A stretch of 64,000 bases of DNA from assembly GCA_031002005.1 (NCBI GenBank), contig CM061919.1, positions 227,538,739 to 227,602,738 of the forward strand, in the 5' to 3' direction. Each line of letters begins with the position of its first letter. The first letter of the stretch is position 1. The notes beneath the pieces are model-generated. The model was not told the origin of the DNA. It saw only the letters and a program-made list of their open reading frames with translations, and did no database searches. Below, piece by piece: positions 31,806 through 43,369 of the stretch. This DNA comes from Vandiemenella viatica. Its lineage: Eukaryota; Arthropoda; Insecta; Orthoptera; Morabidae. A program made the position numbers and the translations under genes.

Positions 31806-32693
31806 TTTTTTTTTTTTTTTTACTTATTGTTTTACGCCTCGTCGAAGGCTAATGTCATTAGAGTCGAAATTGGACTGGGGACAAGGAACTGGAAGGAATT
31901 CGGCTATGGCCTTTTTGAAGGGACCGAGGGTGGTGGGTGAACTGTTAACGTTCTGGCCTCGCATTTGGGAGCATGCGGGTTTGAATCCCCGGCCGGGCAT
32001 CCAGATTTGAGTTTTCCATGGTTTCCCCAAATCACTCCAGGCGAATGCCGGGGTGCTTCCTTCAAAAAGGCCATGGCCGAATTCCATCCCGTTCCTTGTC
32101 CTCAGTCCCATTCTCGTATTTCTAATCACTGATCTCGTATTTTTGATTTATTTTACCTTGTCGTCGTAGTGAAAATATTTTCTTAATTATTTATTGTAGT
32201 TTCTTCTAAAGTTTTATTTCCTTTGCTATGAGAAAATAAGAAACACAATTTCCGTTCCACATCTTCCAATGAACGTATATGATTTAATTCCCTTTATTTA
32301 TTATAATGTTATAACATCCTTAATCATCTGAATATGTACAGGTTCTTTTCCACAGCAACTTAAAATTCAAAGCGAACACGACACGGTCTTCACCAAGCTT
32401 GTCTAGTCTTGATCTATCTTCTTCTGTTTTATAAACGTTTCCTTAGCTACCCATTTCACAGAGTAATTATTATAGTAGCCTGTTATACCACACCATCCCG
32501 CCTCTAATGACCTTAGCCGTCGACGAGGCGTAGGAAAAAAAAATGAAAAAAATGAAGGAAGCACCCTGGCATTCGCCTGGAGTGATTTGGAGAAACCATG
32601 GAAAACCCAAATCTGCATGCCCTAACGGGGATTCGAACCCGCGTCCTCCCGAATCCGAGGCCAGAACGTTAATCGTTCACCCACCACGCTCGG
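31806..32693 (-). mobile_element. SINE1 (outer) interrupted by a second SINE1
   Basis: TTTACCGTATTGA flanks the whole unit perfectly (31793-31805, 32694-32706). The outer antisense SINE runs 31806-31923, is interrupted by 31924-32552, and resumes 32553-32693 to the head complement CACCCACCACGCTCGG. Confidence 0.88.
31924..32552 (+). mobile_element. Inner SINE1, itself split by about 385 bp
   Basis: Head and body 31924-32109 (CCGAGGGTGGTGGGTG ... TTGTCCTCAGTCCC), unrelated AT-rich sequence 32110-32494, then the tail CGCCTCTAATGACCTTAGCC to the A-run ending at 32552. The duplication of outer-SINE sequence TGAAGGGA/TGAAGGAA (31916-31923, 32553-32560) is 7 of 8. The 385-bp insert has no inverted ends that I can see. 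Confidence 0.75.
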
Positions 32694-32819
32694 TTTACCG
32701 TATTGAACTTTTTTTTTATGAACAATTTTGTTGTAATCGGTTCGTAGGAGGTCGTGACCTCCCCCTTATCAGTCTATGATACGTCCAGGGATGGCGAAGT
32801 GAGATAGCGGGGGTATTAT

Positions 32820-33310
32820 TTGGAGTGGGGATGGCATGACAGAAGGTGAATCAGGAGGTAACACGAGGCATAACTATCCGCGGCCGACATCAGAGACCGA
32901 CTGCGGGCCGGACGCTTATCGCAGCGCTCCTTGCGGTGAGTCAGAGAGACAGTGGTGTGGCGGCGGGACGGACACAGCCAGCAGTCGCCCTAGAGCAGTG
33001 TCGCGGGACAGTCGAACCTCTACCGCAGCGGAGCGGCGTGCTCACGACTTCGCACAACCAAGGTAGGAGAGTGCGACAGTGTGCCGCGTCCGAGTGCAGT
33101 AACCAAGAGCTACTCCCTGTACGACGACGTCCATTGTACTCCTCACTCGCAACACGACAACACGATTGTTCGCGTGAGCGTTTCTTTCTGACAGTAACGC
33201 AGTGCATTGTGCTTTCTTTCCTTACAGCTTCCTCTTCGTGTTTACACGATACTGCTTTAACTCACCTCCACCGTCGCATTGTTACCTGTGCAAAGTGTTA
33301 GCAGACATCT
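32820..33310 (+). promoter_or_regulatory. CpG-rich block with good splice-donor matches; possible first exon or promoter
   Basis: Much higher GC and CpG than its surroundings and not matched elsewhere in the window. Strong donor matches at about 32934 (GCG|GTGAGTC) and 33061 (AAG|GTAGGAG), and an acceptor-like CTTTCTTTCCTTACAG ending near 33227. A 151-codon plus frame spans it (32846-33301) but is low-complexity and unrecognised. It could be the 5' end of a host transcript or a GC-rich mobile-element fragment. Confidence 0.3.
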
Positions 33311-33368
33311 TTCAGCACGCACCACAGCCTAACTTCTCCGAAAGGTCATCTTGCGCACAAATTTTAGA

Positions 33369-33590
33369 CCGAGCCTGTTGAGTGAGCGGTAGCGCTGTGG
33401 CCTCGCATTCGGGAGGACGCAGGTTCGAATCCCGGTGCGGTCAACCAGATTTCGGTTTTCATGGATTTCCCAGTTCTCTCCAGAATGTCGGGATGGTTCC
33501 TTAAAAAGGCCATGGCCTAATTCCTTCCCGTTCCTTGCCTCCATTATTGTTCAGCCTCTAATTACCTCGACGTCGGCAAGGCGTAAAAAA
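33369..33590 (+). mobile_element. SINE1
   Basis: CCGAGCCTGTTGAGTGAGCG head, box B GGTTCGAATCC, body, and GACGTCGGCAAGGCGTAAAA tail. Confidence 0.88.
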
Positions 33591-34747
33591 GGTTTTGTTA
33601 TGACTCTATCCCTTTTGTTCTTCTAGATGAGCGTATTACATTGTTTATCGAACGAAGCTTAAAGTACAGCCTTAAATAATTCCGATACACAAGTCCGGGA
33701 TCATTCTCTTTCGAGAATTGATATTTGTCTTCTTCTTTTCGTTATCGTGGCTTCTTTCAACTACAGTTCTTGTTGTAGACATAAAAGTAACTATTTCCAC
33801 GAATCATTGTAACTTCGTTATTGTTAATCAGTTTTCGTAAGAAACAAATTTCGCTAAAAGCAATATTTCTTGGACTTACTTATCCTCGTGCATTCGATGG
33901 TAGTTGGCATAATTTCCTTCTAATCAGCCAAGTTATTCTTTCATAATAGTTTTAGCCTAATTTAGTTATTTCAGCTAATTATATATATCTATTTTCTGAA
34001 ATTCTCCAACAAACTATACGCTATCGGTACAAAATATGAAGAGATCGTCTTCAAATATTTGACGACGGATGAAGACCTTCACCAATTAAAAGGCCAAGAG
34101 CGTGCAACCAAACATCGCTGCTTCGCAGTTCAATGAGGTGCTTGACGAAAGTGAAGACTGAGTGAACGAATTTTTCACCGCAAATAGTGTACAAGCTGTG
34201 TGAACGATATACGATCATGATATCAATTTTACAGCGTGTTATATGATAGCCGGAACTTGGCAAAACCAGAAAGGTATAGTTTAATTTACGAGTGTGGTGT
34301 GGTGTGGTGTGCGGAGGTGTGATGAAGTATGTGTGGGGGCGACGACTCAGGGTCGTGCTAGTGTCGGTCAGAAGCGGTTGACTGTTGCACTGTCGTAATT
34401 TTTGCAAGAGCCTAGAGTGCATAAGTATAGTGTAACCCAGCAGTAGTGAGTCTAGTGATCAGAGAAGTGATGGCGTGACCTATCTCTCAGACTGTTGACG
34501 CTTTTTACCCTTGGAAGTAAGAAAGGTCGTAGAACTGACACGAGATGAATAAAAAGCAATTATACTCACATTTCATCCAGTAGAAAGTGAATTACGAATG
34601 TTCATACGTTGTGAAGCCTTAGTAATTTTTTTCTTCGCCAAGAAGAGAATGAAGCGCAAGAGGAGTCATCCAGCCAGGCTGTCTGCCTGCTAAGACTTAA
34701 TTCTGTTTTCCGTCCGAGTAACAACAGTGTGGATACTCGGTACTATC
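33591..34747. other. No clear feature; GTGTG-rich patch
   Basis: AT-rich. A GTGTGGTGTGGTGTG patch at 34291-34312 creates a repetitive minus frame (34051-34422) of no significance. Confidence 0.4.
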
Positions 34748-34758
34748 AGAGGAACACA

Positions 34759-34951
34759 GTTCGAATCCCCGTCCGGGCATCCAGATTTGTGTTTTCCATG
34801 GTTTCCCCAAATCACTCCAGGCAAATGCCGGGATGCTTCCTTCAAAAGGCCATGGCCGAATTCCTTCCCATTCCTTGCCCCCCATCCTTTCCCGTCTCTA
34901 AAGACCTCGATGTTAAAAAGAGACGTAAAGCAGTTAAAAAAAAAAAAAAAA
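34759..34951 (+). mobile_element. 5'-truncated SINE1 with perfect 11-bp duplication
   Basis: Starts inside box B (AGTTCGAATCC), lacks box A, and ends AAAGCAG plus A-run. CAGAGGAACAC flanks it (34748-34758, 34952-34962). Truncation at integration, as in LINE-type target-primed reverse transcription. Confidence 0.92.
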
Positions 34952-34967
34952 CAGAGGAACACGGGTA

Positions 34968-35222
34968 GGGGCCGTCTATTAATTACGTGAGGTATTTTTC
35001 CGAAATATCTGACCCCATCCCCTTTGGTGAGATCTGGTCGGAACCCCACTCCCCCTCAGAAATGGGGAGAGATTTTGACGGAGACTTTAAAAAAAAGCTC
35101 TCATGCTTCCAAGGGTGGTTATAACCCCCCTAAAGTCAGTTTCCGAATCGTTTCTAGACCATATAACCCCCTAAAGTCGACATTCACCCTATTTCACCTC
35201 ACGTAATTAATGGACGCCCCCC
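34968..35222. mobile_element. Harbinger-like element F2, short
   Basis: Ends GGGGCCGTCTATTAATTACG and inverse CGTAATTAATGGACGCCCCC. It begins 5 bp after the SINE's target duplication. Triplets GTA/TTA imperfect. About 255 bp, internally deleted relative to 3744-4115. Confidence 0.75.
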
Positions 35223-35294
35223 TTATTTTAACGCCAAGTGCGTGTGCGATTGTTTTTGATTGGACATTAAATTAAGTACGGTTGTAAGTTAAGG

Positions 35295-35512
35295 TTAATT
35301 ATATATATTTCTTGTCGAGGCAGGAGAGGACTGGGGACCAGAAACAGGAAGGAATTCGATCATGACCTTTTAAAGGAAGCACCCCGGCATTCGCCCTAGG
35401 TGATTTGGAGAAACCATTGAAAACCCAAATCTGGATGCCCAGTCGGGCATTTGAACCCGCGTCCTCCCGAATGCGGGATCAGAGCGTTACCGCCCACCCA
35501 CCACGCTTGGTT
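35295..35512 (-). mobile_element. SINE1 with 10-bp duplication
   Basis: TAAGTTAAGG at 35285-35294 and 35513-35522. Antisense body with GGCATTTGAACCC as box B complement; tail abbreviated. Confidence 0.85.
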
Positions 35513-35522
35513 TAAGTTAAGG

Positions 35523-38500
35523 AACTGAATGTAATTACGAATCTTAATAATTCTGTGATATTGCTTGAAGAATTATCCACTTATGAAATGTGAACTTTCT
35601 GAGAAAAACAAATCTAAACAAATGTAACCGGTAAGCCAGCCAGTATTATGCCTTAAGCTTATATCTGCCATATCTTCATGTGTATCCAATGAACTGCGCC
35701 TGCTTCAGTAATATATGACGTCATTGCAAAAAACGCTGAACCGATCGCGAAGCAGTCGAAACCAGGAGCGAAACTAGTTTTGTTGTAGTCAAACACTTCT
35801 GCTACATCACTGTTCTTACAATGCGACACTCCACTGCCAAACCAAATGCTTTTTACCATTGTCTTTTGAGCGTACGGTTGTCGTGAGCTTGTCCGTCTTC
35901 TTCGAGCAGGATGCGTTGTTTTTACTCTTGCGAAAGATGCAATGAAAGGGGAAGAGTATTATTTTCCGGACACAGAAGATAGTGCCGACTCATAGTAACC
36001 TTCCGAGCAGTCCCTTTGTATCGTATACTTGGAACACGAATGAGAACCTTGCAAGGAGTAGAAAGCTGATGGTCTCATCTATTATGTGGGGAGCTCAGCC
36101 AATTAGGAGGCTGATATACCGAGAGTCTAACCTTTGTCGTACCCAGCAAACTATGGAATCCCCGTCAGTTGTGGATTTCAGCATCTGCGTTCCCACTGTG
36201 TCACTAATTTTTATAACTGCATGTAATCAAATGTGGTGCAGTGTTAGCAAAGCGGCTGTTTAATACACCCGTTTTATAAAAGCTACTGGAAGAATAAACT
36301 TCTTTATCTGATAAAATGAATTATAAATTTTAAAAAAACCATAGAATGCGTACTTGCGGCAAAGGAATAGCTATTAGGTTCATATTATCTATTGTGAACA
36401 ATTACTTGAACATAATGTAAATTATCTATTCTTATGGTTATGAAATCTGATCTGTTCTTACTTTCCATAAGTGATTCTAAAATATGTTGTCATCAATAAT
36501 AGAAAAGGGGGGGGGGGGGGACAGTGACCAGTTTCTGCACGGTTAAAAAAAATATATATATTTTCTGTATAGTATAAAAAAATACTAAAATATGTGTCAT
36601 AAAATTTTGAAATGCGGATTGTTGCTAAACAAAAGAGCTTAAGTCGCCTGAAAAATAGAGTTAAAATTTGTATAAAGTAGATTTTTCAAATGGCATATGG
36701 CATATGACAGGAAAAACTTCGTTTTTTCTGATTCGCGTATGGCACTCCACATTTGTTTTTATCCTCAGATACTTCTTTAAGTATATTATGAAAGAGTTAG
36801 ATCTGGTTTTATCTCTAAAATCCTTGTTGTGATCGAAATAGATTGTCTCGGAAAGGTTTTTAATTCGAAGTTTGTCGCTTGACCTTGCTGAAAATTATTT
36901 CCTATCCAATATTTGCATGAACAGTGATGGAAGCTTGAAACCCAGCGCAGTTCTTAACGCAGAATATTTCAATAGCCCCTACTTGGTGAATAAAATATAA
37001 CGCACGCTGCTGACACAACGAAACATTCAGAACATTACCTCAAAACCGTTCAACTAACCCAACACTATATGTTTAATGGTTTTCTTTTCGATGCGATCTG
37101 CCTAATTAATTTAGTAAACAATACCACAAAAATTAACATCAACTGCTTGGATTGTTTACACTATCTTAGCTGCTTGTTACCAACAGTTGAAGTGCGAGAA
37201 GCGTAATGCGCGCTGCTGGTTGTGAAGCATTCAGGGGCACTGCTTGTGCATATTCAAATGGCTACCCTTCTATTAATTTCATTAAATTTTGTACTTCGTT
37301 TTATTTTTCAAACGATCGAACGTTATTAATGATTAACTTCAGATATATTATTGGGTGTATCCATAAATAGCGTTATTAAATTTTTCTTTGTGTTCGGTTA
37401 TTGGAGGGAAGGACTATCATGCTGAAACTTCAGGTTTTCAAGGTACCCCGCTTTCGAAACTGTGTATTTTACTCGATTGTCTCTTCTCAATTAAAACCTA
37501 TACGGCGTTGATACCTAGATACCTTAAAAAGGAAATGTTATGCAGATGTGACTCCGTTTTATTTGTGTTTGTTAGTGAGACTAAAACATTTCAGGAACAA
37601 CCATAACCGAAGTATTTCTTATGCTCCGAGACTGAATGGGTAATGAAATGTTTCTATAACATTACTCTTCCAAGCATTCGATCGGATGTATTTCGTTTAT
37701 AATTCTTGTAATTTACAAATTAAAACTGCTTTTCCGACCATATCTTCATTCCATTTTCATCTCACTGTCCATTATACTGAAATAAAATGAATATTCTGAA
37801 ATTTAACTTCCTCGAAATTTAATTTCAAATACCAGTTTCGCTTGACATTGCATATTTTAGTTTTCACAGTGTGTTGGGGAATGACGTGTGATCAAACTCT
37901 AATCCTCCTGTCATGTCAGTGGGTTTAAAAACAATAATTATTTACCAATATCCCTTCATTATCCTGCGTGTTTATCGCTACGAACAGCTATTTCAGAACA
38001 GCGAATGTATACAAACACTCGCACAATAATCCGCTTCGTCGCAAATGAACATTAAAAGCGTGTAACAGCATTTTGCCATTCAGAGCGTGACGCAAGCGGA
38101 GTTGTCTTTTTGCTTGTTCGCCGCGCATTGTTATGTCCGATGGGCGCGCTGGTGCACGGACAATGCACTTTTCATTGTCTAAACCGCTTTAATTGGCTGG
38201 TAGTACCGCAGCATAGGCTTGTCAGCAAGTTCTGTCAGCGGATCAGCGTTTTCGCGATCGAGTCGTTTCGTCACAGCTACATAGTCGCAGGGGCGTAAAG
38301 TTCTCTGTAAACAGTTTGTTCTCCAACGCCGTGTTTTAGAAAACACTGATAAACATGCCACCACTGTTGCCTTTGCTAAAACCGCACGTGCTTACGTGCC
38401 GAATGCTGTGCTGGCTTCAATTGCTGAGTCGTCATTGCGTATAGTGACAATAATTTATTACCAAACATTTTTTAACCACTTTCAAAATCACGTGACATAT

Positions 38501-38750
38501 TCTCCAAACCTAAAGGCTAAAACACACGAATCAACCAGTTCATGTCAAACAGGAGGAGGCGTAACTTATCTTTTCCTTCCTGCAAAATCATCAACCCTTA
38601 TCATCTTACATACGAATATCGATTGCAACGTTAATGGCTTTTCACCAACTAATTCAGTGACTTTTTCAGAAATTCTTTTTACTTAGTACTTGCAGTGCTC
38701 TTTCTTATATCCAGTGATATTTTTTGTTGCAGCTTGCATTAGAATATGAT
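35523..38750. other. 3.2 kb of plain AT-rich sequence
   Basis: No SINE, MITE or LINE match found. Features are a 12-G run near 36509 and short frames without family signature (35659-35859, 35982-36263, 37388-37606, 38110-38298, 38396-38686). This is the longest repeat-poor stretch in the window. Confidence 0.5.
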
Positions 38751-39170
38751 TTTTTTTTGGCAGTCTTTCGACTGGTTTGATGCAATCCTCCATCCCTTCC
38801 TATCTTGCGCTAACCTCTTCATCTCAACATACCCCTTACAATTTACATCTTCAGTGACCTCTGCAGTTCTTTCCTTCGACTGTTCCTTTGACTATCAAAT
38901 TAAACAATCTCGTATGTCTTAAAACGCGACTCACCATCCTGTCTCTTCTTTCTGAAAGACTCTTCCACAAGCTCCTTTTCTCACCAATAATTTCCTAAAC
39001 AGGTTTATTTCTTACTTTATCTGTGCACTTAATTTTCAGCATCCTGATATAGCACCACATTCCAAACGCTTCGATTTTCCTTCTTTCTAGTATTCCTAAA
39101 GTCCATACTTCGCTACCATAAAGTGCAGTGCTCCACACGTGTAGAGTTTTAAAAACTTTTTCTGAGTACT
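38751..39170 (-). pseudogene. RTE-like LINE 3' end
   Basis: Minus translation in pieces reads ALYGSEVWTLG...RKIEAFGMWCYIRMLKIKCTDKV...NKPV, then GEKRSLWKSLSERRDRM. The MWCYxRML and LYGSExWTL blocks are the conserved C-terminal part of RTE-type (BovB-like) LINEs. The 3' end at about 38751 is T-rich on plus (A-tail). Stops present; 5' parts missing. Confidence 0.85.
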
Positions 39171-39311
39171 AGATCAATATTTGAAACTACAAGATTTCTT
39201 TTTTTTCATGAAAGCTCTTTTTGGTAGTGCTATTCTGCTTTTGATAATAATAAAGAATTAAAAATTAAACTGTGAAAGTAATACTTTATGAACAATAATA
39301 AATTTCTTGGC

Positions 39312-39460
39312 AGGAGATGCTATCAGAGTCATCGAGTTCATAACGCCGCTGCTAGAGTATTATGGGATGAGCTGGGAACCACATTATGGAACCGAATACT
39401 GGAGACAGAAGGGCTTCAGAGGAGGGCAGCTTGGTTTATCTGTAATTTTTGCTGATGGCT
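39312..39460 (+). pseudogene. CR1-like LINE ORF fragment
   Basis: Plus text reads TPLLEYYGMSWEPHYGTE and, after a one-base shift, LQRRAAWFICNF, matching the LLEYxxxVWDP...VQRRAARF block of CR1-type ORF2. Confidence 0.65.
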
Positions 39461-39479
39461 TTTGCATTATGTAAGTTCT

Positions 39480-39645
39480 TCAAAGTCATTAGAGGCGGTA
39501 AAGGACTGAAGGTGGAAACGGGAAGTAATTTGCCCTGGACTTTTGAAGGAACCATCCCAGCTTTCGCCTGGAGTGATTTTGGAAAACCGAAATCTATATA
39601 ACCCGAAAGCCAAGCCGGAACATTACCTCTCAGCCACAGTTCTCG
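39480..39645 (-). repeat. SINE1, diverged
   Basis: GTCATTAGAGGCGGTAAAGG, a shortened body, and a decayed head complement near CTCTCAGCCACAG. Confidence 0.7.
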
Positions 39646-39729
39646 ACTTGTGTATCTATTTTTTGACTGTTTATTTACTATTTTTTGGCGTAGATTTTGT
39701 CTTAATTACTTTTTTTGGAATCATCGGAG

Positions 39730-40093
39730 CAGTGGCGTAGCTAGGTCAGCAAGGGCCCCGGTGCAAAAAAAAAATATTTTGGTTCCTCAGGCCAGATGGG
39801 CGACTTTTTTTTGCTTTGTGTTGCTGATAGGGGCCCCCTGAACTGAGGCTGGGGGCTCCTGAGTTGTGCTTGGGGGCCTCCTGAGCAGTGGTTGGGGGCC
39901 CCCATGAACGGTGAGGGCCTCTTAGTGAGGGGGCTCCCTGTGTCTTAGGGTCCCCCTTAGACGACGGTAGAGTAAAAAAAGTCTCCAGTTTGCCGTGAAG
40001 GCCCGTGGGCCCTCTGAACAGCGCTTGGGGGCCCCTTGAGCGTAGGGGCCCCGGTGCACTGCACCGCCTAGCCCCATAGTAGCTACGCCCCTG
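39730..40093. mobile_element. hAT MITE with perfect 8-bp duplication
   Basis: Ends CAGTGGCGTAGCTAGG and inverse GTAGCTACGCCCCTG, flanked by CATCGGAG (39722-39729, 40094-40101). The interior repeats GGGGGCCCC(C)TGA(A/G)C motifs about every 30 bp. No transposase. Confidence 0.93.
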
Positions 40094-40101
40094 CATCGGA
40101 G

Positions 40102-41205
40102 TATCATAATCATTGGCCATTGTTTTCGGGTTCTAAATAAGTCTTTCATCAGCTCGGCAACTTTCGTAATAGTTCGATCATTTGCACGATGGTTGATACT
40201 TTACTGTTTTTCCTAATTTTTCTATGAATTATTTATACTTTAGGTGTGTATGTCACTTTAAATACTTAGTTGGCTGCTACTTTTCTGTTAGTGATTTGCT
40301 CATTATTCAGTAATATGCACAAAACTATGTTTTCATCTACGTGAGGTGAGTGAGTGGCGCTGTCTGCTATGACTTTCGATTAGATTAAACCATTACGATT
40401 TTGCATTATGAAAGTTCTTCAGTAACACTAAAAGTGGTACGACGTAGGTCTGCGGGATATGTTCACAGGAATGGTGCGCTATATTTTCCATTTCAGAAAG
40501 AAATGATGCTCAGGAATTGTTCTCTTGCGACACTCATTTTGGAAAACTTGGGACGCATTAGTAAACCTCTCCCCCCGTCGTAAATGTCACCAGCGGATAC
40601 CCGGCCTGTGTGTGAGTGACGATAACGAGCGCAAATCTAGTTTCCAACTGCCCCGAAGTGACAGATACCATCCATCTTTAACATCTCATTCGCTTTTTTC
40701 GATCAAAGACAACATTATTGTGAGTCTTCAATCTGACTGTCCTCTCGACATGGATCCAGAAGATATTGAAACGTGCACGATTTAAGACGTGGAACGCTAC
40801 TGTTCCACTCCATTTCCAAAGGGTCTTCGTCATATTCTTGTAACAATGCGACAAATCTTAATTTTCAGAGAAACACTTTGAATGGAATTAAAAGTTCCGT
40901 ATCTGTAGATAAATAATTGCTTTTTTTTCGGCCAAATGAACAATTATTTCAGGACAGGCCCCTACTTACAGTACCATTTGCGAGAGAGGTTTTGTAATGA
41001 AATAAGTCTTGTAATAGTTTATAGCTTCATAAATGGGAAGTAATAAAGTTCTAGGTAGCCCGAGGGTGTTTCTCTTGTCCGATAGACTTTGGACACAGGT
41101 CAAGGTGAGCTGGTCATTAAAGGAAGCTATGTTCCATCTCAATAACTCTCCACAGCATGGAGAGTCCATAATTACGCGGCAGGTAGGTCGATGAGTCCTC
41201 CAATA
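40102..41205. other. No recognisable feature
   Basis: AT-rich; frames at 40401-40785 and 40966-41169 lack family signatures. Confidence 0.4.
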
Positions 41206-41208
41206 TTA

Positions 41209-41602
41209 GGGAGTGTCCATAAACTACGTGGCTCGGTCTAGGAGAGGGGGATGGGTTGCTTGGAAATCTACGCTGGGCTACGTGAGGGAGGGAGAGGGGG
41301 GGTTCAGAGCCAGGCCACGTAGCTTTTCGTTCATATTATTTGTCACAGTTAAAATTAGATAAAGAGCACACAACAGCATATAAATATTTATTTCCGCCAA
41401 TTAATTATCCCCGTATGTAATTTAAGTTAGTCTGACAACAGAAAACAGAACGAAATATCTTCTGGAGTCAATAGGGAAAAAAGCTAGGTGCTACATGGGA
41501 CGTGGGAGGGTTGGGGGGGGGGGGTAGAGACAAAGACCACGTCAGGCTACGTGGGGGGAGGAGGGTTCACAGGAGGCTAACTACTTGGTTTATGGACGCT
41601 TC
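41209..41602. mobile_element. Harbinger-like MITE F1
   Basis: Ends GGGAGTGTCCATAAACTACG and inverse of TTTATGGACGCTTC; TTA on both sides (41206-41208, 41603-41605). Confidence 0.82.
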
Positions 41603-41605
41603 TTA

Positions 41606-41940
41606 AGCTTGGTCGCTCTCCACAAAAGCTTCAGTCACATGCGTAACACATATCTGCCTCTTATGTCCTAACATCAATACATTAAACAAAAATTAATCAG
41701 AGTATTTAATTATTAATAAATGACGCCCATGCAACTATTTTTTTCATTTCTTTAATGTCGTACGCGTTTTACTTCTCATCAGCAATGAATCTGTGTTGAA
41801 ATTACACTTTGTTGAATCATGTTTAGAGTAGTTACAAAAAATGTAATATTTAGTGATTGTTTACGACTTATATTGGCGTTGTCAAGATTGGCAGCTGTAC
41901 ACCTCAGCTTTGTCCATGAAAAAATGTTTCGACTGGAACC
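41606..41940. other. No recognisable feature
   Basis: AT-rich spacer. Confidence 0.4.
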
Positions 41941-41944
41941 ATCT

Positions 41945-42146
41945 ATTCAAATATTTGTTTTTCTTCCGTAGGTAAACGGGTCGGCGATTGGAGTAAGTTA
42001 CCAAGAGAAATTACGAATAATTTACTAAAAATGTTGAAAGAATTTAAAGTTGAAATTTATGGAGGCAAAATTAGGAAAGGAGGAAAATGGATTGTGAGGA
42101 AATTGCCAACGGAGCGTGCGCTCCATCACAATTAAATTCAATATTG
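41945..42146 (+). pseudogene. CR1-like LINE 3' tail (family A)
   Basis: Reads GDWSKLPREITNNLLKMLKEFKVEIYGGK-like, then GGAGCGTGCGCTCCATCACA, the same 3' text as at 9247 (GGAGCGTGCGCTC). Extreme 5' truncation. Confidence 0.75.
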
Positions 42147-42760
42147 CCGGCGAGATGTTAACAGTGCGCCTATCGCAACTCAGTTGTCCGCCGCGGCCAT
42201 CTTGATTGTTGCTTTCACGATTTGTAGTGACAGCGCCATTTTTGAAAGTGAGTAAATGAGTAATGTTTTCAATAATCTGTTTTCGATTTATATATGGTGT
42301 GTAAGTATGTTGGTTTATTATTGTATTTTCGTGTCTGTGGGATCAGTGTGTTTTGAATAGTGTTTGGTTTGTTAGGTTTATATGGTCGTTGCATTGATCC
42401 AGCCCTGTCAGGCGTTTCCAGCAGTCCTCTTCAAACAATATTAAATTAAGTAGTTTTTTTGCCCATATTTGCTGACGAAACTAAGTTCGTCTCAGCTTTT
42501 TGACTCGCTGATATGTACTCACAGTTTTTCAGTGGATGGAGTCTCGCATTTGGCAGAAGCCTCCGATTTGCAGGCGGAATACTGATCGTGAAGCAGGGTT
42601 GAGCAAGGAGAGGCGCGGTATTCGAAACGCGCGCAAGACGAACTGCCGCTGGTCACGCGACGAATAAATAAAAGAGAAACGCTCTCAGAAATTCTTGGGA
42701 ACGCTGCATTAGCTAGTCAGATGTCGGCAAGCATCCAGCCAGGCTTACTGAGGACTACTT
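42147..42760. other. No clear feature; locally GC-richer
   Basis: CCGCGGCCATCTTG near 42190 and CGCGCAAGACG near 42630. No family match. Confidence 0.35.
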
Positions 42761-43055
42761 CACTGACGGAAATTAAAAGTGAAACACCCAGATAGGAATG
42801 ATGGAATTTTACGAAACTTTGTAGATATATCCAGGGTCATACCCAGAAGAAATAACAAACTGAACTGGATCAGGCTAAGTTTATTAGCTTTAAATACAGC
42901 TACCCCACTTTTAGCACATTCGTGGATCCTACCCAGCATTGAATCAATAAATACTCGGATATTGATGTCTTCTACGCCTGCATGACTTTTGCAGTCATTT
43001 GTTGCACAGTTTATGCTGAATGGCCATGTGATCTAATGCATCTACATCTGGCATC

Positions 43056-43269
43056 CGTATTCGGGAGGACGGCGGTTCGAATCCCCGTCCGGGCATCCAG
43101 ATTTTGGTTTTCAATGGTTTCCCAAATCACTCCAGGCAAATACCGGGATACTTCCTTCAAAAGGCCATGGCCGATTTCCTTCCCATTCCTTGCTCCCCAT
43201 CCTTTCCCGTCTCTAAAGACCTCGCTGTTAAGAGACGTTAAGCAGTTAAAAAAAAAAATTAACAAAAAA
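43056..43269 (+). mobile_element. 5'-truncated SINE1 in the Tc1 relic
   Basis: Starts at ATTCGGGAGGACGGCGG, just upstream of box B, and ends AAGCAGTTAAAA. CTGGCATCC flanks it (43047-43055, 43270-43278). It interrupts the transposase reading after VWDA. Confidence 0.9.
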
Positions 43270-43369
43270 CTGGCATCCCAGACATTCTCTATTGGGGACA
43301 TGAAGGTTATCACAACAAAAAACTGGCATCCCAGACATTCTCTATTGGGGACATGAAGGTTATCACAAC
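43264..43369 (+). repeat. 53-bp tandem duplication across the SINE 3' junction
   Basis: Two near-identical units, 43264-43316 and 43317-43369, each made of the last six A of the SINE tail plus 47 bp of flanking Tc1 sequence. The repeat therefore arose with or after the SINE insertion. Confidence 0.93.

Noticed and set aside
34051..34422. 123-codon minus frame with HTTPHHT-type repeats
   Set aside because: Produced by a GTGTGG simple-sequence patch.
39746..40149. Gly/Pro/Arg-rich 124-codon minus frame
   Set aside because: It is the translation of the repetitive interior of a hAT MITE.
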